DNA of 38,697 nucleotides, taken from Actinomycetes bacterium (GTDB taxonomy: Bacteria; Actinomycetota; Thermoleophilia; Gaiellales; F1-60-MAGs149). The position numbers and the translations under genes are program-made. A model generated the notes under the pieces. It made no database searches. It was not told the DNA's origin and worked only from the letters and a program-made list of their open reading frames with translations. Positions within the stretch are counted from its first letter, which is position 1, and each line of letters opens with the position of its first letter. Positions 28,094 through 35,989 of this stretch are shown one piece after another. Location of the stretch: the NCBI GenBank assembly GCA_025360225.1, contig JANYCN010000001.1, positions 1 through 38,697 on the forward strand, given 5' to 3'.

Positions 28094-28699
28094 ATGCCGA
28101 GCACCGACGAGATCTACGAGCGTTACCTCGCGAGGGCGATCCGCGAGATGAACACCCTCGGCGACGAGATCGGCGCCTGCACGCGGATCCCCCACCCGGC
28201 GAACGCTGCCGTGCTCGGAAGCGGGCACCCGCTCGCCGACATCATGCTGCTGAAGTTTCGGGCGCAGGCAGCGGAGATCCAGGAAGGCGTTGCCTTCTTC
28301 GGTCGCACCGGCGCCGCAATCCTGAAGTCGGTGCGTCGTCTCGACATCGACCCGCTCGTGATCTACGGCACAAACTGCGTCAAGTGCGCAGACGGCAACC
28401 CGGACGACGCGGTCGCGGCCTGCCCGGCGTGGCTGATGCGCGAGATCGCGATCACCGAGCCGAAGATCATCGTCGCGATGGGCGAGGACGTCGTGCATGC
28501 CCTGAACGACCTGAAGGTGCCGCTGAGCGAGCCGGTTGATGCAACGCGGCTCGGCGAGGTGCAGCGCCTGACGCCGACGATCGAGGTGCTCGTCGTGCCC
28601 GACATTGACGGTGCGCTCAACGACGAGGACGCGAAGCGGGCATTCTGGAACGCGTTCAAGGCGCTCGGACAGTGGTACGACGCGCTGCCGCCGTACTGA
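28094..28699 (+). CDS. Divergent uracil-DNA glycosylase-superfamily protein lacking catalytic motifs
   Basis: A protein of 201 residues from ATG 28094. Middle features match family 4-type uracil-DNA glycosylases: EGVAFFGRTGAAILKSVRRLDID, VIYGTNCVKCADGNPDDAVAACPAWLMREIAITEPKIIVAMGEDVVHAL, including three cysteines of the iron-sulfur site (NCVKC...AC); GACTR near residue 29 could supply the fourth. The usual first active-site motif (GExPGxxED) reads GSGHPLADIMLLK and the C-terminal HPS motif is absent (VVPDIDGALND instead). Base-excision activity is therefore doubtful; a DNA-binding or structural role is possible. The next gene starts inside its 3' end (28-base overlap). Confidence 0.7.
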   Translation: MPSTDEIYERYLARAIREMNTLGDEIGACTRIPHPANAAVLGSGHPLADIMLLKFRAQAAEIQEGVAFFGRTGAAILKSVRRLDIDPLVIYGTNCVKCADGNPDDAVAACPAWLMREIAITEPKIIVAMGEDVVHALNDLKVPLSEPVDATRLGEVQRLTPTIEVLVVPDIDGALNDEDAKRAFWNAFKALGQWYDALPPY

Positions 28700-30213
28700 C
28701 GCTCGCGACGGCCTGGGCGCTCTGGACCGTCGGGGCGCCGCGCCTGCCTGCGGCGCGTGAGCTCACCGAGATCCTCGCGACGGCGCTCGTCGCGATCCCG
28801 CTCGCCAGCGCGACGACGATCACCGCCGTCGCCGGGTTGCGCCGCTCCCCGCGATCGCTGGTCGTCGCCGGCGCTGCCGCCGCGACGGCCGTCGTCGGGG
28901 CGACGGCGCTCGGCTCGCCGACGCTCGCCGGTGCGGCAAAGCTCGTCGCGGCTGCCACGGTCGGCGCGCTCGCTGCACGCCTGCTCGACCGCTCGTGGCA
29001 GGCGGCGATCGTCGCGGTGCTCGTGATCGGCGTTGACACGTACTCGGTGTTCCGCGGTCCGACGAGGCAGCTGCTCGACCACGGCGGGGCGGCGATCGGC
29101 TGGTTGACGGTGCCGTTGTCGGCCCCAGGGCGCTACGGCGCAGCGGCGCTCGGAGTCACCGACTTCGTCTTCCTCGCGCTCTTCGCAACGGTCACGTTGC
29201 GCTGGCGACTGCGGCCCGGAGTGACCCTTCCGCTCTGCGTCGCCTCGTTCGGGGGCAGCCTCGTCCTCGCGACGGCGACGAGCGCGGCAGTCCCGGCGTT
29301 ACCGCTGCTCGCGCTCGGCTTCCTCGTCCCGAACGCCCGTCGCCTCCTGCCGTCAGCACCACCGCCAGCGCCGACGATCGATGAGCGGCAGCGGCCTGCG
29401 TCGGGCGCGAACGCGCGACGTAACGCCCGTGCGCCAATCGATCGGGCCGCTCGCTGGAGGCCAGCGAGAGACGCTCTGTGGTCCGTCCTTGACCCGATCG
29501 TGGCAAGCGGCGCGACGATCGCGATCGTCGGCGCAGGAAACTGCGACGACGTCCCCCTGACGCGGCTCGCGCTGCGCGCCGAGCGCATCGACCTGCTTGA
29601 CGTCGACGTGGCGAGCTGCCTGCGCGCGATCCACCGCGAGCCGGCGCTGCTGCGCCCACGGCTTCGGGCGCTCGGCGTCGACGTCACCGGTGGCGTCGCC
29701 GACAGCGTCGTCGCCGCGGTGATCGGCGGCCGGGTGCCAACGGTAGCGCAGCAGACGTGGGAGCCACTCGGCGACGGCCCGTACGACGTCGTCATCGGCG
29801 ACCTCCTCTACAGCCAGCTGCTCTACCCCGCGCTCGCGGACGCGAGCGTGCCCGAGGCGAGGATCGGCATCTCGCTCCGCGCCTACGGTGACGCCGTCAC
29901 CGGCATCGCGGTGTCGCGGCTGCATGCGAGCGCCCCGCGTGGCGTCGTGGTGCACGTCAACGACCCGCTCGCGTGGTGGGATGGGCACGAGCAGCCGTTT
30001 CCGCTCTCCCGCGTCCTGGCGGCTGCGGCGGAGGGCGCTGAGGACGCGCTCGCCCTCGTCGCAACCGGTAACCGGCCGACCGGTTGTGACCCGCGCAACT
30101 CGCTCGCGGCGCTCGGCATCCCTGTCGTCAGCACGACGTTCTGGCGCTGGCCGTTCACCGTCGGCGTGGACTACCTCGCCTGCGCGACGGTCGCCCGCAC
30201 CCCGTCGCGATGA
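28672..30213 (+). CDS. Presenilin/SPP-like intramembrane aspartyl protease fused to a SAM-binding-like Rossmann domain
   Basis: A protein of 513 residues from GTG 28672. Residues 1 to about 220 form seven or eight hydrophobic segments. Three motifs match GxGD aspartyl proteases: a TM6-like VLVIGVDTYSVFRGPTRQLL (Asp 122; compare YD...GPLRML in presenilin), a TM7-like LGVTDFVFLALF (Asp 164 in place of GLGDF), and PALP at 208-211 (the PAL motif). The spacing between the two Asp residues (42) is close to signal peptide peptidase. After a Pro/Arg linker (about 222-265) a soluble domain begins with ATIAIVGAGNCDDVPLTRLA and RIDLLDVDVA, like a SAM-dependent methyltransferase fold, then YDVVIGDLLYSQLLYPAL. 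The start overlaps the previous gene by 28 bases, and another start is possible. The substrate is unknown. Confidence 0.7.
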   Translation: MVRRAAAVLTLATAWALWTVGAPRLPAARELTEILATALVAIPLASATTITAVAGLRRSPRSLVVAGAAAATAVVGATALGSPTLAGAAKLVAAATVGALAARLLDRSWQAAIVAVLVIGVDTYSVFRGPTRQLLDHGGAAIGWLTVPLSAPGRYGAAALGVTDFVFLALFATVTLRWRLRPGVTLPLCVASFGGSLVLATATSAAVPALPLLALGFLVPNARRLLPSAPPPAPTIDERQRPASGANARRNARAPIDRAARWRPARDALWSVLDPIVASGATIAIVGAGNCDDVPLTRLALRAERIDLLDVDVASCLRAIHREPALLRPRLRALGVDVTGGVADSVVAAVIGGRVPTVAQQTWEPLGDGPYDVVIGDLLYSQLLYPALADASVPEARIGISLRAYGDAVTGIAVSRLHASAPRGVVVHVNDPLAWWDGHEQPFPLSRVLAAAAEGAEDALALVATGNRPTGCDPRNSLAALGIPVVSTTFWRWPFTVGVDYLACATVARTPSR

Positions 30214-30221
30214 TCGGACCG

Positions 30222-31598
30222 CTACGCGCTCTCGACGAGCTCGAAGCGCGCGACGCACTCGACGTGGTGGGTGTGCGGAAACATGTCGACGGGTCGCACG
30301 CGCTCGAGCCGGTAGCCGGCCTCGACGAGCAACTCCGCGTTCCCGGCGAGCGTCGTCGGGTTACAGCTGACGTAGACGATCCGCGACGGCGCGAGCTCGA
30401 TCACGCGCCGGACCGCCTTCGGCGTCAGCCCGGCGCGTGGCGGGTCAACAACGACGACGTCGGGCGAGGGTAGCCCGTCCTCGATCAAGGGCCGGAGAGC
30501 CTTCGCGACGTCGCCAACGACGAACTCAACGTTGCCGATGCCGTTCAGGTCGGCGTTCTCGCGGGCCCGCTCGACGGCCTCCTCGAGCAGCTCGACGCCG
30601 ATCACCCGACCAGCGGCGGCCGCCAGGGCGAGCGCGATCGAGCCGATGCCGGAGTAGAGGTCCCAGACGACCTCGTCGCCCGAGAGGTGCGCCTCCTCGA
30701 TCGCGATCTCGTACAGCCGCTCGCACATCGCCGTGTTCGTCTGCAGGAAGGCGCCCGAGGAGACCCGCAGCTTGAGGCCTAGGAGCCGCTCCTCGTACCA
30801 GTCGCGGCCGAACACCAGCGACGACGGCAGCCCCGCGGTCGCCTCCCCGCTGCCATCCGTGACGGCGTGCAGGACGCCGACGACTCCCGGACAGCGCTCG
30901 CGGAGCTCGGCCTCAAGCCAGCCGACCTCCGGCAGCGCGCCGGAGAAGGTGACGAGCGTGAGGAGAAGCTGGCCGGTGCGGTCCGACGCCCGCACGATCA
31001 GGTGGCGCAGGTACCCGGTACCGGCGCGACGATCCCAGACCGCGACGCCGGTGCGCCGCGCCCACTCCTGCACCACGGCTCGGGCGCTGTCGGCGGCGGC
31101 GCCCATCAGGAGGCAGCCACCGATCGGTGTGATCTCGTCCCAGCGGCCCGCCCGGTGGAAGCCGATCGTCGGGCCGTCCGGCGTCGACGCGAACGAGAAC
31201 TCGAGCTTGTTGCGATACCCGAGCGTCTCCGTCGCGGCCGCGATCTCGTCCATCGCGAACGCGTGCTGGTGTCCGATCCGCTCGAGGGAGTCGCGCACCT
31301 GCTGTGCCTTCCAGGTCGCCTGCTCGGCGTAGTCGAGGGCCTGCAGGCGACAGCCGCCGCAGGTGCCGAAGTGCGGGCAAGGCGCGGTAACGCGGCTCGG
31401 GCCAGCCTCGAGCAGCTCCGTCGCGTAGCCCTCGCCAAAGCGCCGCTTGAGCTTCGTCACGCGTGCGCGCACGCGGTCGCCGGGCAACGCGCGGTCAACG
31501 AACAGCACGAAGTCGTCGATGCGTGCGACCCCTCGGCCGCCGAAGGCGAGGGAGTCGATCACGACCTCCACCTCGCTGCCCTTCTCCGGTCTTGACAT
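30222..31598 (-). CDS. 23S rRNA (uracil-5)-methyltransferase, RlmD/TrmA family
   Basis: A protein of 458 residues starting at ATG 31598 (the open frame runs on to 32486 as a shadow of the next gene). An N-terminal TRAM domain (VIDSLAFGGRGVARIDDFVLFVDRALPGDRV) is followed by an iron-sulfur site (CPHFGTCGGCRLQALDY, fourth Cys in PIGGCLLMG), then a SAM-dependent methyltransferase (VVWDLYSGIGSIALALAAAAGRVIGVE, VDPPRAGLTPKAV). The catalytic Cys lies in IVYVSCNPTTLAGN, and the general base Glu in HHVECVARFEL. It makes 5-methyluridine in rRNA; which uridine (RlmC/RlmD-type) cannot be told. It lies 11 bases downstream of the MFS gene. Confidence 0.9.
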   Translation of the reverse strand: MSRPEKGSEVEVVIDSLAFGGRGVARIDDFVLFVDRALPGDRVRARVTKLKRRFGEGYATELLEAGPSRVTAPCPHFGTCGGCRLQALDYAEQATWKAQQVRDSLERIGHQHAFAMDEIAAATETLGYRNKLEFSFASTPDGPTIGFHRAGRWDEITPIGGCLLMGAAADSARAVVQEWARRTGVAVWDRRAGTGYLRHLIVRASDRTGQLLLTLVTFSGALPEVGWLEAELRERCPGVVGVLHAVTDGSGEATAGLPSSLVFGRDWYEERLLGLKLRVSSGAFLQTNTAMCERLYEIAIEEAHLSGDEVVWDLYSGIGSIALALAAAAGRVIGVELLEEAVERARENADLNGIGNVEFVVGDVAKALRPLIEDGLPSPDVVVVDPPRAGLTPKAVRRVIELAPSRIVYVSCNPTTLAGNAELLVEAGYRLERVRPVDMFPHTHHVECVARFELVESA

Positions 31599-31609
31599 CC
31601 CGTCGTAGT

Positions 31610-32767
31610 CTACGCAGCCGCGCTCGATGCTGCGCCGATCCTCCGCGCGGCGAACGACCCGGCGAGGCAGAACGCCGCGCAGACCGCGAACATCGCGCCG
31701 AAGCCCGCGGCGTCTGCGATCCAGCCGAGGCCCGGGACGGTCGCCGAGCCCATGAAGAACACGACCGTTGACGAGGCGCCGAGAGCGACCCCTGGTGAGG
31801 AGCCGGCGACCTCGCCGGCGGTGACGTAGACGACGGCGTTGAACCCGAGCGTCCCGAACGCGAGGACCAGGCACGCGACGATCGTGATCGGCACGCCGTG
31901 GGTGATCGCGAGCGGGAAGGCGAGCGCGGCGCCGGCGCCGAGCAGCCCGACGCGGGAGAGGGTCGCGGCCCGCCGGGTTCCGCCGTGGCGATCGGCGACG
32001 ACGCCCCAGGTGATGCGCGCGCACGCGGCGCCGAGGTTGACGAGCCCGAACAGCAGCCCCGCGGTGCGCTCCGAGAAGCCGGCCACGTGGAGCGCGTCGA
32101 CCGTGAAGGTCAGCACCCCACCGAGCGCGGTCACGTAGAGCGCTCCCGTCAGCATCACCCACCGCAGGGCCGGTGGGAATGACGCGCGGAGCGGTGCCAG
32201 CTCGCGCCGCACGCCGAGCGGACCGATCACGACCGCGAACACGCCGCCCCCGAGCGCGACGAGGATTGCCGGGACGAGGAATGCAAGGCGGAGGCCGCCG
32301 GCCGCGTGGAGTGCGGGAAGGAGCGCCGCGCCCACCATGCCACCGACCGGTACCGCCGCCTGGCGCAGCCCGAGCACGCGCCCGCGGAGCTCCGGCGGGA
32401 ACGCCGCCATCATCGCAGTCAGCCCTGCCACGGGCACCGCGGCCGCCCCGACCCCGGCGAGCAGGAGCACGACCAGCATCTGCCACGGGCGCTGGACTAG
32501 GCCGGCGGCGGCGAGCGGGAGCGATCCGGCAATGGCACCGACGATCAGGACGGGGCGCGCGCCGAACCGGTCGCAGGCTCGTCCCGCCGGAAGCAATGCC
32601 AGCGCCGGGCCGATCCCCGTCGCTGCGAACAGGACCGCGAAGCCGACCCTGCCGACGCCGCGGTCGTCTCGGAGGGCGAAGGTGAGCGCGGGCAGGCCGA
32701 ACTGGACGATCGAGATCGCGACCTGGGAGAGGATCGCTACAACCACGATCGCGCCGCGACGGGACAT
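31610..32767 (-). CDS. Major facilitator superfamily transporter
   Basis: A protein of about 385 residues with twelve hydrophobic segments from ATG 32767; an in-frame start at 32797 lacks support. The MFS loop 2-3 motif is GRACDRFGARPVLIVGAIAG, and the second half repeats it as WGVVADRHGGTRRAATLSRVG. Helix ends show the usual Gly/Pro-rich packing (AGVGAAAVPVAGLTAMMAAFPPELRGRVLGLRQAAVPVGGMVG). It probably exports or imports a small organic compound across the inner membrane. It is divergent from a LysR-type gene, with a 12-bp palindrome between them, so that regulator may control it. Confidence 0.85.
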   Translation of the reverse strand: MSRRGAIVVVAILSQVAISIVQFGLPALTFALRDDRGVGRVGFAVLFAATGIGPALALLPAGRACDRFGARPVLIVGAIAGSLPLAAAGLVQRPWQMLVVLLLAGVGAAAVPVAGLTAMMAAFPPELRGRVLGLRQAAVPVGGMVGAALLPALHAAGGLRLAFLVPAILVALGGGVFAVVIGPLGVRRELAPLRASFPPALRWVMLTGALYVTALGGVLTFTVDALHVAGFSERTAGLLFGLVNLGAACARITWGVVADRHGGTRRAATLSRVGLLGAGAALAFPLAITHGVPITIVACLVLAFGTLGFNAVVYVTAGEVAGSSPGVALGASSTVVFFMGSATVPGLGWIADAAGFGAMFAVCAAFCLAGSFAARRIGAASSAAA

Positions 32768-32815
32768 GCCGCTACCGTAGATGCCCTCTACGATCATTGC
32801 AAGCCGCGACAGTCG

Positions 32816-32827
32816 CTATCATGATAG
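32816..32827. promoter_or_regulatory. 12-bp palindrome between the MFS and LysR genes
   Basis: CTATCATGATAG is a perfect inverted repeat in the divergent intergenic region. LysR-type regulators usually bind dyads between themselves and a divergent target gene, so this is a candidate operator. Confidence 0.4.
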
Positions 32828-32858
32828 GTGAATGCCTATGGCTGACGGAGGCGGGATC

Positions 32859-33788
32859 GTGCAGACGCGACGGCTCGAGGCGTTCCTCGCGGTCGTCGAG
32901 CACGCCGGGTTCAGCCGGGCTGCCGAGCGGCTCGGCGTCAGCCAGCCAACGGTCTCCCAGCTGGTGCGAGCGCTCGAGCGCGACGTCGGCGCCGACCTGC
33001 TGATCAGGGCGCGCGGCGCGGTGCGGCCGACGGCTGCCGGGCGCGCGCTCGTTCCCTTCGCCGCCCAGCTGCTCGCGACCGTCGAGGACGCGGCAGAGGC
33101 GATCGGACGCGCCGACCGCGACGCGCGTCGGCACCTCGCGGTGGCGGCCGGTGAGGCGCTCGCAACCCACGTGCTGCCGCGAGCCGTGGCCGCGATCCGG
33201 GAGCGGCTGCCGGGCCTTCAGGTGACGTTGGTGGTCGGCGACGAGCTGCGCGTGGTCGAGGCGCTACGCAGCCGCGAGGTCGACGCCGCGCTCCTCACCG
33301 ACCGCACCGACACGCGTGATCTGACCACGCATGACTACGCGCCCGGCCGCCTGGTCCTCGTCGCCGCCCACGGTTCGCGCCTTGCTGCCGCGCAAGCTGC
33401 GACGATGGCCGACCTGGCGGCGGAGACGCTCGTCGTGCGCGACGCTGGCACGGTGAACCGGCGCGAGGTCGACGCGATGCTCGCCCGCGCCGACGTTCGC
33501 CCCCGCTCGCGACTCGTTGCCTCGACCCTCGAGGCGGTGAAGCGCTTCGTGGAGGCCGGGCTCGGCGTGACGATCGTGCCGGTGATCGCTGTCGAGCGGG
33601 AGCTGGCCGATGGCCGGCTCGTCGAGGTCCCGCTCGACGCCGACGGGCTGGACTACCGCTTCGTTCTCTGCACCCGCAAGGATGAGCCAGTCGCGCCGGC
33701 AGTGACGCTACTCCTGGAGCTTCTGCGCGGGACGGCATCAGGTTGCGATGGCGCGATCGATCCACGGCACGAGCGCGCAGGCCCTTGA
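32859..33788 (+). CDS. LysR-type transcriptional regulator
   Basis: A protein of about 309 residues. GTG 32859 is preferred because GGAGG lies seven bases upstream and it gives the standard N-terminus QTRRLEAFLAVVEHAGFSRAAERLGVSQPTVSQLVRALERDVGADLLIR, the LysR winged helix. The effector-binding domain (periplasmic-binding-protein fold) starts near residue 90 with RRHLAVAAGEALATHVLPRAV and includes EALRSREVDAALLTD and VKRFVEAGLGVTIVPVIAV. The flanking MFS gene (divergent) and FAD oxidoreductase gene (downstream, with a T-N11-A dyad) are likely targets. Its stop overlaps the -35 of the oxidoreductase promoter. Confidence 0.9.
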   Translation: MQTRRLEAFLAVVEHAGFSRAAERLGVSQPTVSQLVRALERDVGADLLIRARGAVRPTAAGRALVPFAAQLLATVEDAAEAIGRADRDARRHLAVAAGEALATHVLPRAVAAIRERLPGLQVTLVVGDELRVVEALRSREVDAALLTDRTDTRDLTTHDYAPGRLVLVAAHGSRLAAAQAATMADLAAETLVVRDAGTVNRREVDAMLARADVRPRSRLVASTLEAVKRFVEAGLGVTIVPVIAVERELADGRLVEVPLDADGLDYRFVLCTRKDEPVAPAVTLLLELLRGTASGCDGAIDPRHERAGP

Positions 33789-33813
33789 CCTGTAGCGCAG
33801 CCCGCAGTATCAT
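33785..33813 (+). promoter_or_regulatory. Sigma-70-type promoter of the FAD oxidoreductase gene
   Basis: TTGACC (33785-33790) and TATCAT (33808-33813) are separated by exactly 17 bases. This is the best promoter match seen in the window. The -35 box overlaps the stop codon of the LysR gene, so transcription would begin near 33820. Confidence 0.6.
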
Positions 33814-33837
33814 GCGAACGTCCACCACGGCAACACC

Positions 33838-33854
33838 ATTGCCTACATGGCAAT
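33838..33854. promoter_or_regulatory. T-N11-A type dyad (LysR-box-like operator)
   Basis: ATTGCC-TACAT-GGCAAT is a perfect 6-bp dyad with a 5-base spacer and contains T-N11-A. It lies about 20-35 bases downstream of the predicted transcription start and 18 bases before the ATG, where a bound protein would act as a roadblock. Confidence 0.45.
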
Positions 33855-33872
33855 TCTAAGGAGCTTGATCGC

Positions 33873-35183
33873 ATGACGCTGCCGAAGAGCACGCGATTCC
33901 TCGTCATCGGAGCCGGCATCCACGGCCTGTCGACGGCATACCACCTCGCGCTCGAGCTGAAAGCGTCCGGCCAGGGCTCTGGCGCCGACATCGTGATCGT
34001 CGACAAGACGGGCATCGCCGCTGGCGCCTCGGGCATCGCCTGCGGCGTGGTACGCAACAACTACTACCAGCCAGCGATGTCCGAGCTGATGGCCGCGAAC
34101 GTCGAGGTCTGGGAGTCCGATCCGACCGCCTATCACTACAACTCGGTCGGCTACATGGCGCTCGGCCCAGCGGCGCAGGTCTCCGACCTGACCGAGGTCG
34201 CGGAGCGACAGGAGCGTATCGGCTACGCGAACACGCTGATCACCGGCGAGGCAGCCTGCGACGCGTACATGCGCACGATCTTCCCCGACTGGCGCGCGAA
34301 GGGCATCGAGATCGTCCTGCACGAGCACCGCGGCGGGTTCGCGTTCAACGTCGACTCGATGCACGGGATCGCGAACAAGGCGCGCGCCGAGGGCGTGACG
34401 ATCATCGACGGGGTGCGCGTCACCGGCTTCGACTCTGACAACGCTGGCGCCGTGACGCGCGTGCACACGAACGAGGGGTCGGTCGACGTCGAGCAGGTGA
34501 TCGTCGGCGTCGGCCCCTGGGTGCCGGAGATCTGGCGCATGCTCGACCTGCCGGCGAAGATCGACGTGCGAACCCCCGCCGGCGAGGTGCACGCGGGTCA
34601 GAACATGTGGACGTACTGGTACCTGCAGGAGGGCGAGATCCAGGTCGACCCGCTCTCCTTCGACCGCGCCGACGGCACCGCGCCGCCCGTGATCCACGTC
34701 GACACCGACGCGCCCCTGTACGCCGACAACGGCACGCTGATCACCGACGAGCTGTGGGGGATCTACTACAAGCGCGACCGGCACGGCGTGCAGGGCGGCG
34801 CCTCGCCGCTCGCGATCGGCAGCGAGTTCGAGGTCGACCCGTACCCGACGGCGTCCGTCGACGACACCTTCCCCGACATGTGGTGTGCCGCGCTGTCGCA
34901 CTGCATGTCGCGCTTCGAGGGCTGCCGCGCTTCCTACAAGGACGCGCGCTCCGGCGGTGCCGGCGCGTTCACCGCTGACAACTTCCCGGTGTTCGACTAC
35001 ATGCGACCGAACGTCTACGTCATCGCCGACTCCAACCACGGCTACAAGATGATCGGCGTCGGCAAGGAGGTCGCCCGCGTCCTCACCGGTGGGCACAGCA
35101 CGCTGCTGCACCCGTTCCGCTACGAGCGCTTCGCGACCGGCGACCTGCACCCGGTCTCGAACTCGCCCTACCCCTGGTCGTAG
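33873..35183 (+). CDS. FAD-dependent amine/amino acid oxidoreductase (DadA/SoxB-like)
   Basis: A protein of 436 residues from ATG 33873 with a strong ribosome site (AAGGAG, eight bases upstream). The N-terminal dinucleotide-binding fold is FLVIGAGIHGLSTAYHLAL, followed by IVIVDKTGIAAGASGIACGVVRNNYY (flavin contact region) and a C-terminal GAFTADNFPVFDYMRPNVYVIADSNHGYKMIGVGKEVARVL segment that closes the FAD site in DAO-type enzymes. It probably oxidises an N-alkyl or D-amino acid (sarcosine/dimethylglycine/opine-like); the substrate is not readable. It has its own promoter and a LysR-type dyad, and the preceding LysR gene is the likely regulator. Its last 16 bases overlap the convergent aroE-like gene. 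Confidence 0.85.
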   Translation: MTLPKSTRFLVIGAGIHGLSTAYHLALELKASGQGSGADIVIVDKTGIAAGASGIACGVVRNNYYQPAMSELMAANVEVWESDPTAYHYNSVGYMALGPAAQVSDLTEVAERQERIGYANTLITGEAACDAYMRTIFPDWRAKGIEIVLHEHRGGFAFNVDSMHGIANKARAEGVTIIDGVRVTGFDSDNAGAVTRVHTNEGSVDVEQVIVGVGPWVPEIWRMLDLPAKIDVRTPAGEVHAGQNMWTYWYLQEGEIQVDPLSFDRADGTAPPVIHVDTDAPLYADNGTLITDELWGIYYKRDRHGVQGGASPLAIGSEFEVDPYPTASVDDTFPDMWCAALSHCMSRFEGCRASYKDARSGGAGAFTADNFPVFDYMRPNVYVIADSNHGYKMIGVGKEVARVLTGGHSTLLHPFRYERFATGDLHPVSNSPYPWS

Positions 35184-35989
35184 GCGCGTACGAGCGCGGC
35201 GCGGAGCACCGCCCGGTCGGCCTCACGGCCGGACCAGAGGGAGAGGTTCCGCGCCGCCTGCTCGACCAGCATGCCGCGACCGTCGACGCACGTCGCGCCG
35301 GCGGCCGCGGCGTAGCTGAGGAAGGCCGTTCGCGGCGGGTTCGCGACGACGTCGACAGCGACGACACCCGGCCCGACGAGCGCGAGGTCGACCGGCGGCA
35401 CCGCGTCGGCGGCCGGGAGCATGCCGACGCTCGTGGCGTTGACGATCACGTCGTAGGCGTCGCTCGTCGCGCGGACTCCTGTCGCCCGGTCGACGGCAAA
35501 CGCCAATTCCGCTCCGCGCGCCGCATCCCGGTTGACGACGCGGAGCGCACCGAGACCGGCAACCGCAGCCGCGAAGGCGATCGCCCGCGCCGCGCCGCCA
35601 GCCCCGACGAGCAGCATCGAGCGTCCACGAACCGGCCCGACCGCGGCCTCGAAGGCCTGGACGAAGCCCGCCCCGTCGGTGTTGTGCCCCACCAGACGGC
35701 CACCGTCGTTGACGACGCAGTTGACCGCGCCGGTGAGGCGCGCGGAGCCTGCGAGCTCGTCGAGAAGGGGGATCACCGCTTGCTTGTGGGGCAGGGAGCA
35801 GTTGAAGCCCCTCCACCCCATCGCGGCCGCTCCGGCCACGGCGTCTGCGAGCCGGTCGGGCGCGACGTCGCAGTTGAGGTAGGACCAGTCGATCGCGAGC
35901 TCGCCGAACGCCGCCTCCATCACGGCGACGGTCGGGTTGTCGCCCGCCGGGGAGGAGAACGATCCCGTGAGCGTGCGCAGGAAGCTCAT
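35168..35989 (-). CDS. Shikimate dehydrogenase-family protein (AroE-like)
   Basis: A protein of 273 residues. The substrate domain has the family Lys in FNCSLPHKQAVIPLLDEL and the Asp in VGHNTDGAGFVQAFE; the NADP domain has MLLVGAGGAARAIAFAA and VVNRDAARG. INATSxGM appears as VNATSVGM, and the C-terminal VDGRGMLVEQAARNLSLW is typical. The substrate loop reads GSFSSPAGDNPTVAVMEAAF, so the Ser-x-Ser pattern is present but the loop differs from the usual HSxSPxxHN. It is the last gene of a sugar ABC transporter/PfkB operon, overlapping the kinase by four bases (ATGA). Shikimate or quinate use, or a sugar-derived substrate, are both possible. Confidence 0.85.
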   Translation of the reverse strand: MSFLRTLTGSFSSPAGDNPTVAVMEAAFGELAIDWSYLNCDVAPDRLADAVAGAAAMGWRGFNCSLPHKQAVIPLLDELAGSARLTGAVNCVVNDGGRLVGHNTDGAGFVQAFEAAVGPVRGRSMLLVGAGGAARAIAFAAAVAGLGALRVVNRDAARGAELAFAVDRATGVRATSDAYDVIVNATSVGMLPAADAVPPVDLALVGPGVVAVDVVANPPRTAFLSYAAAAGATCVDGRGMLVEQAARNLSLWSGREADRAVLRAALVRAYDQG

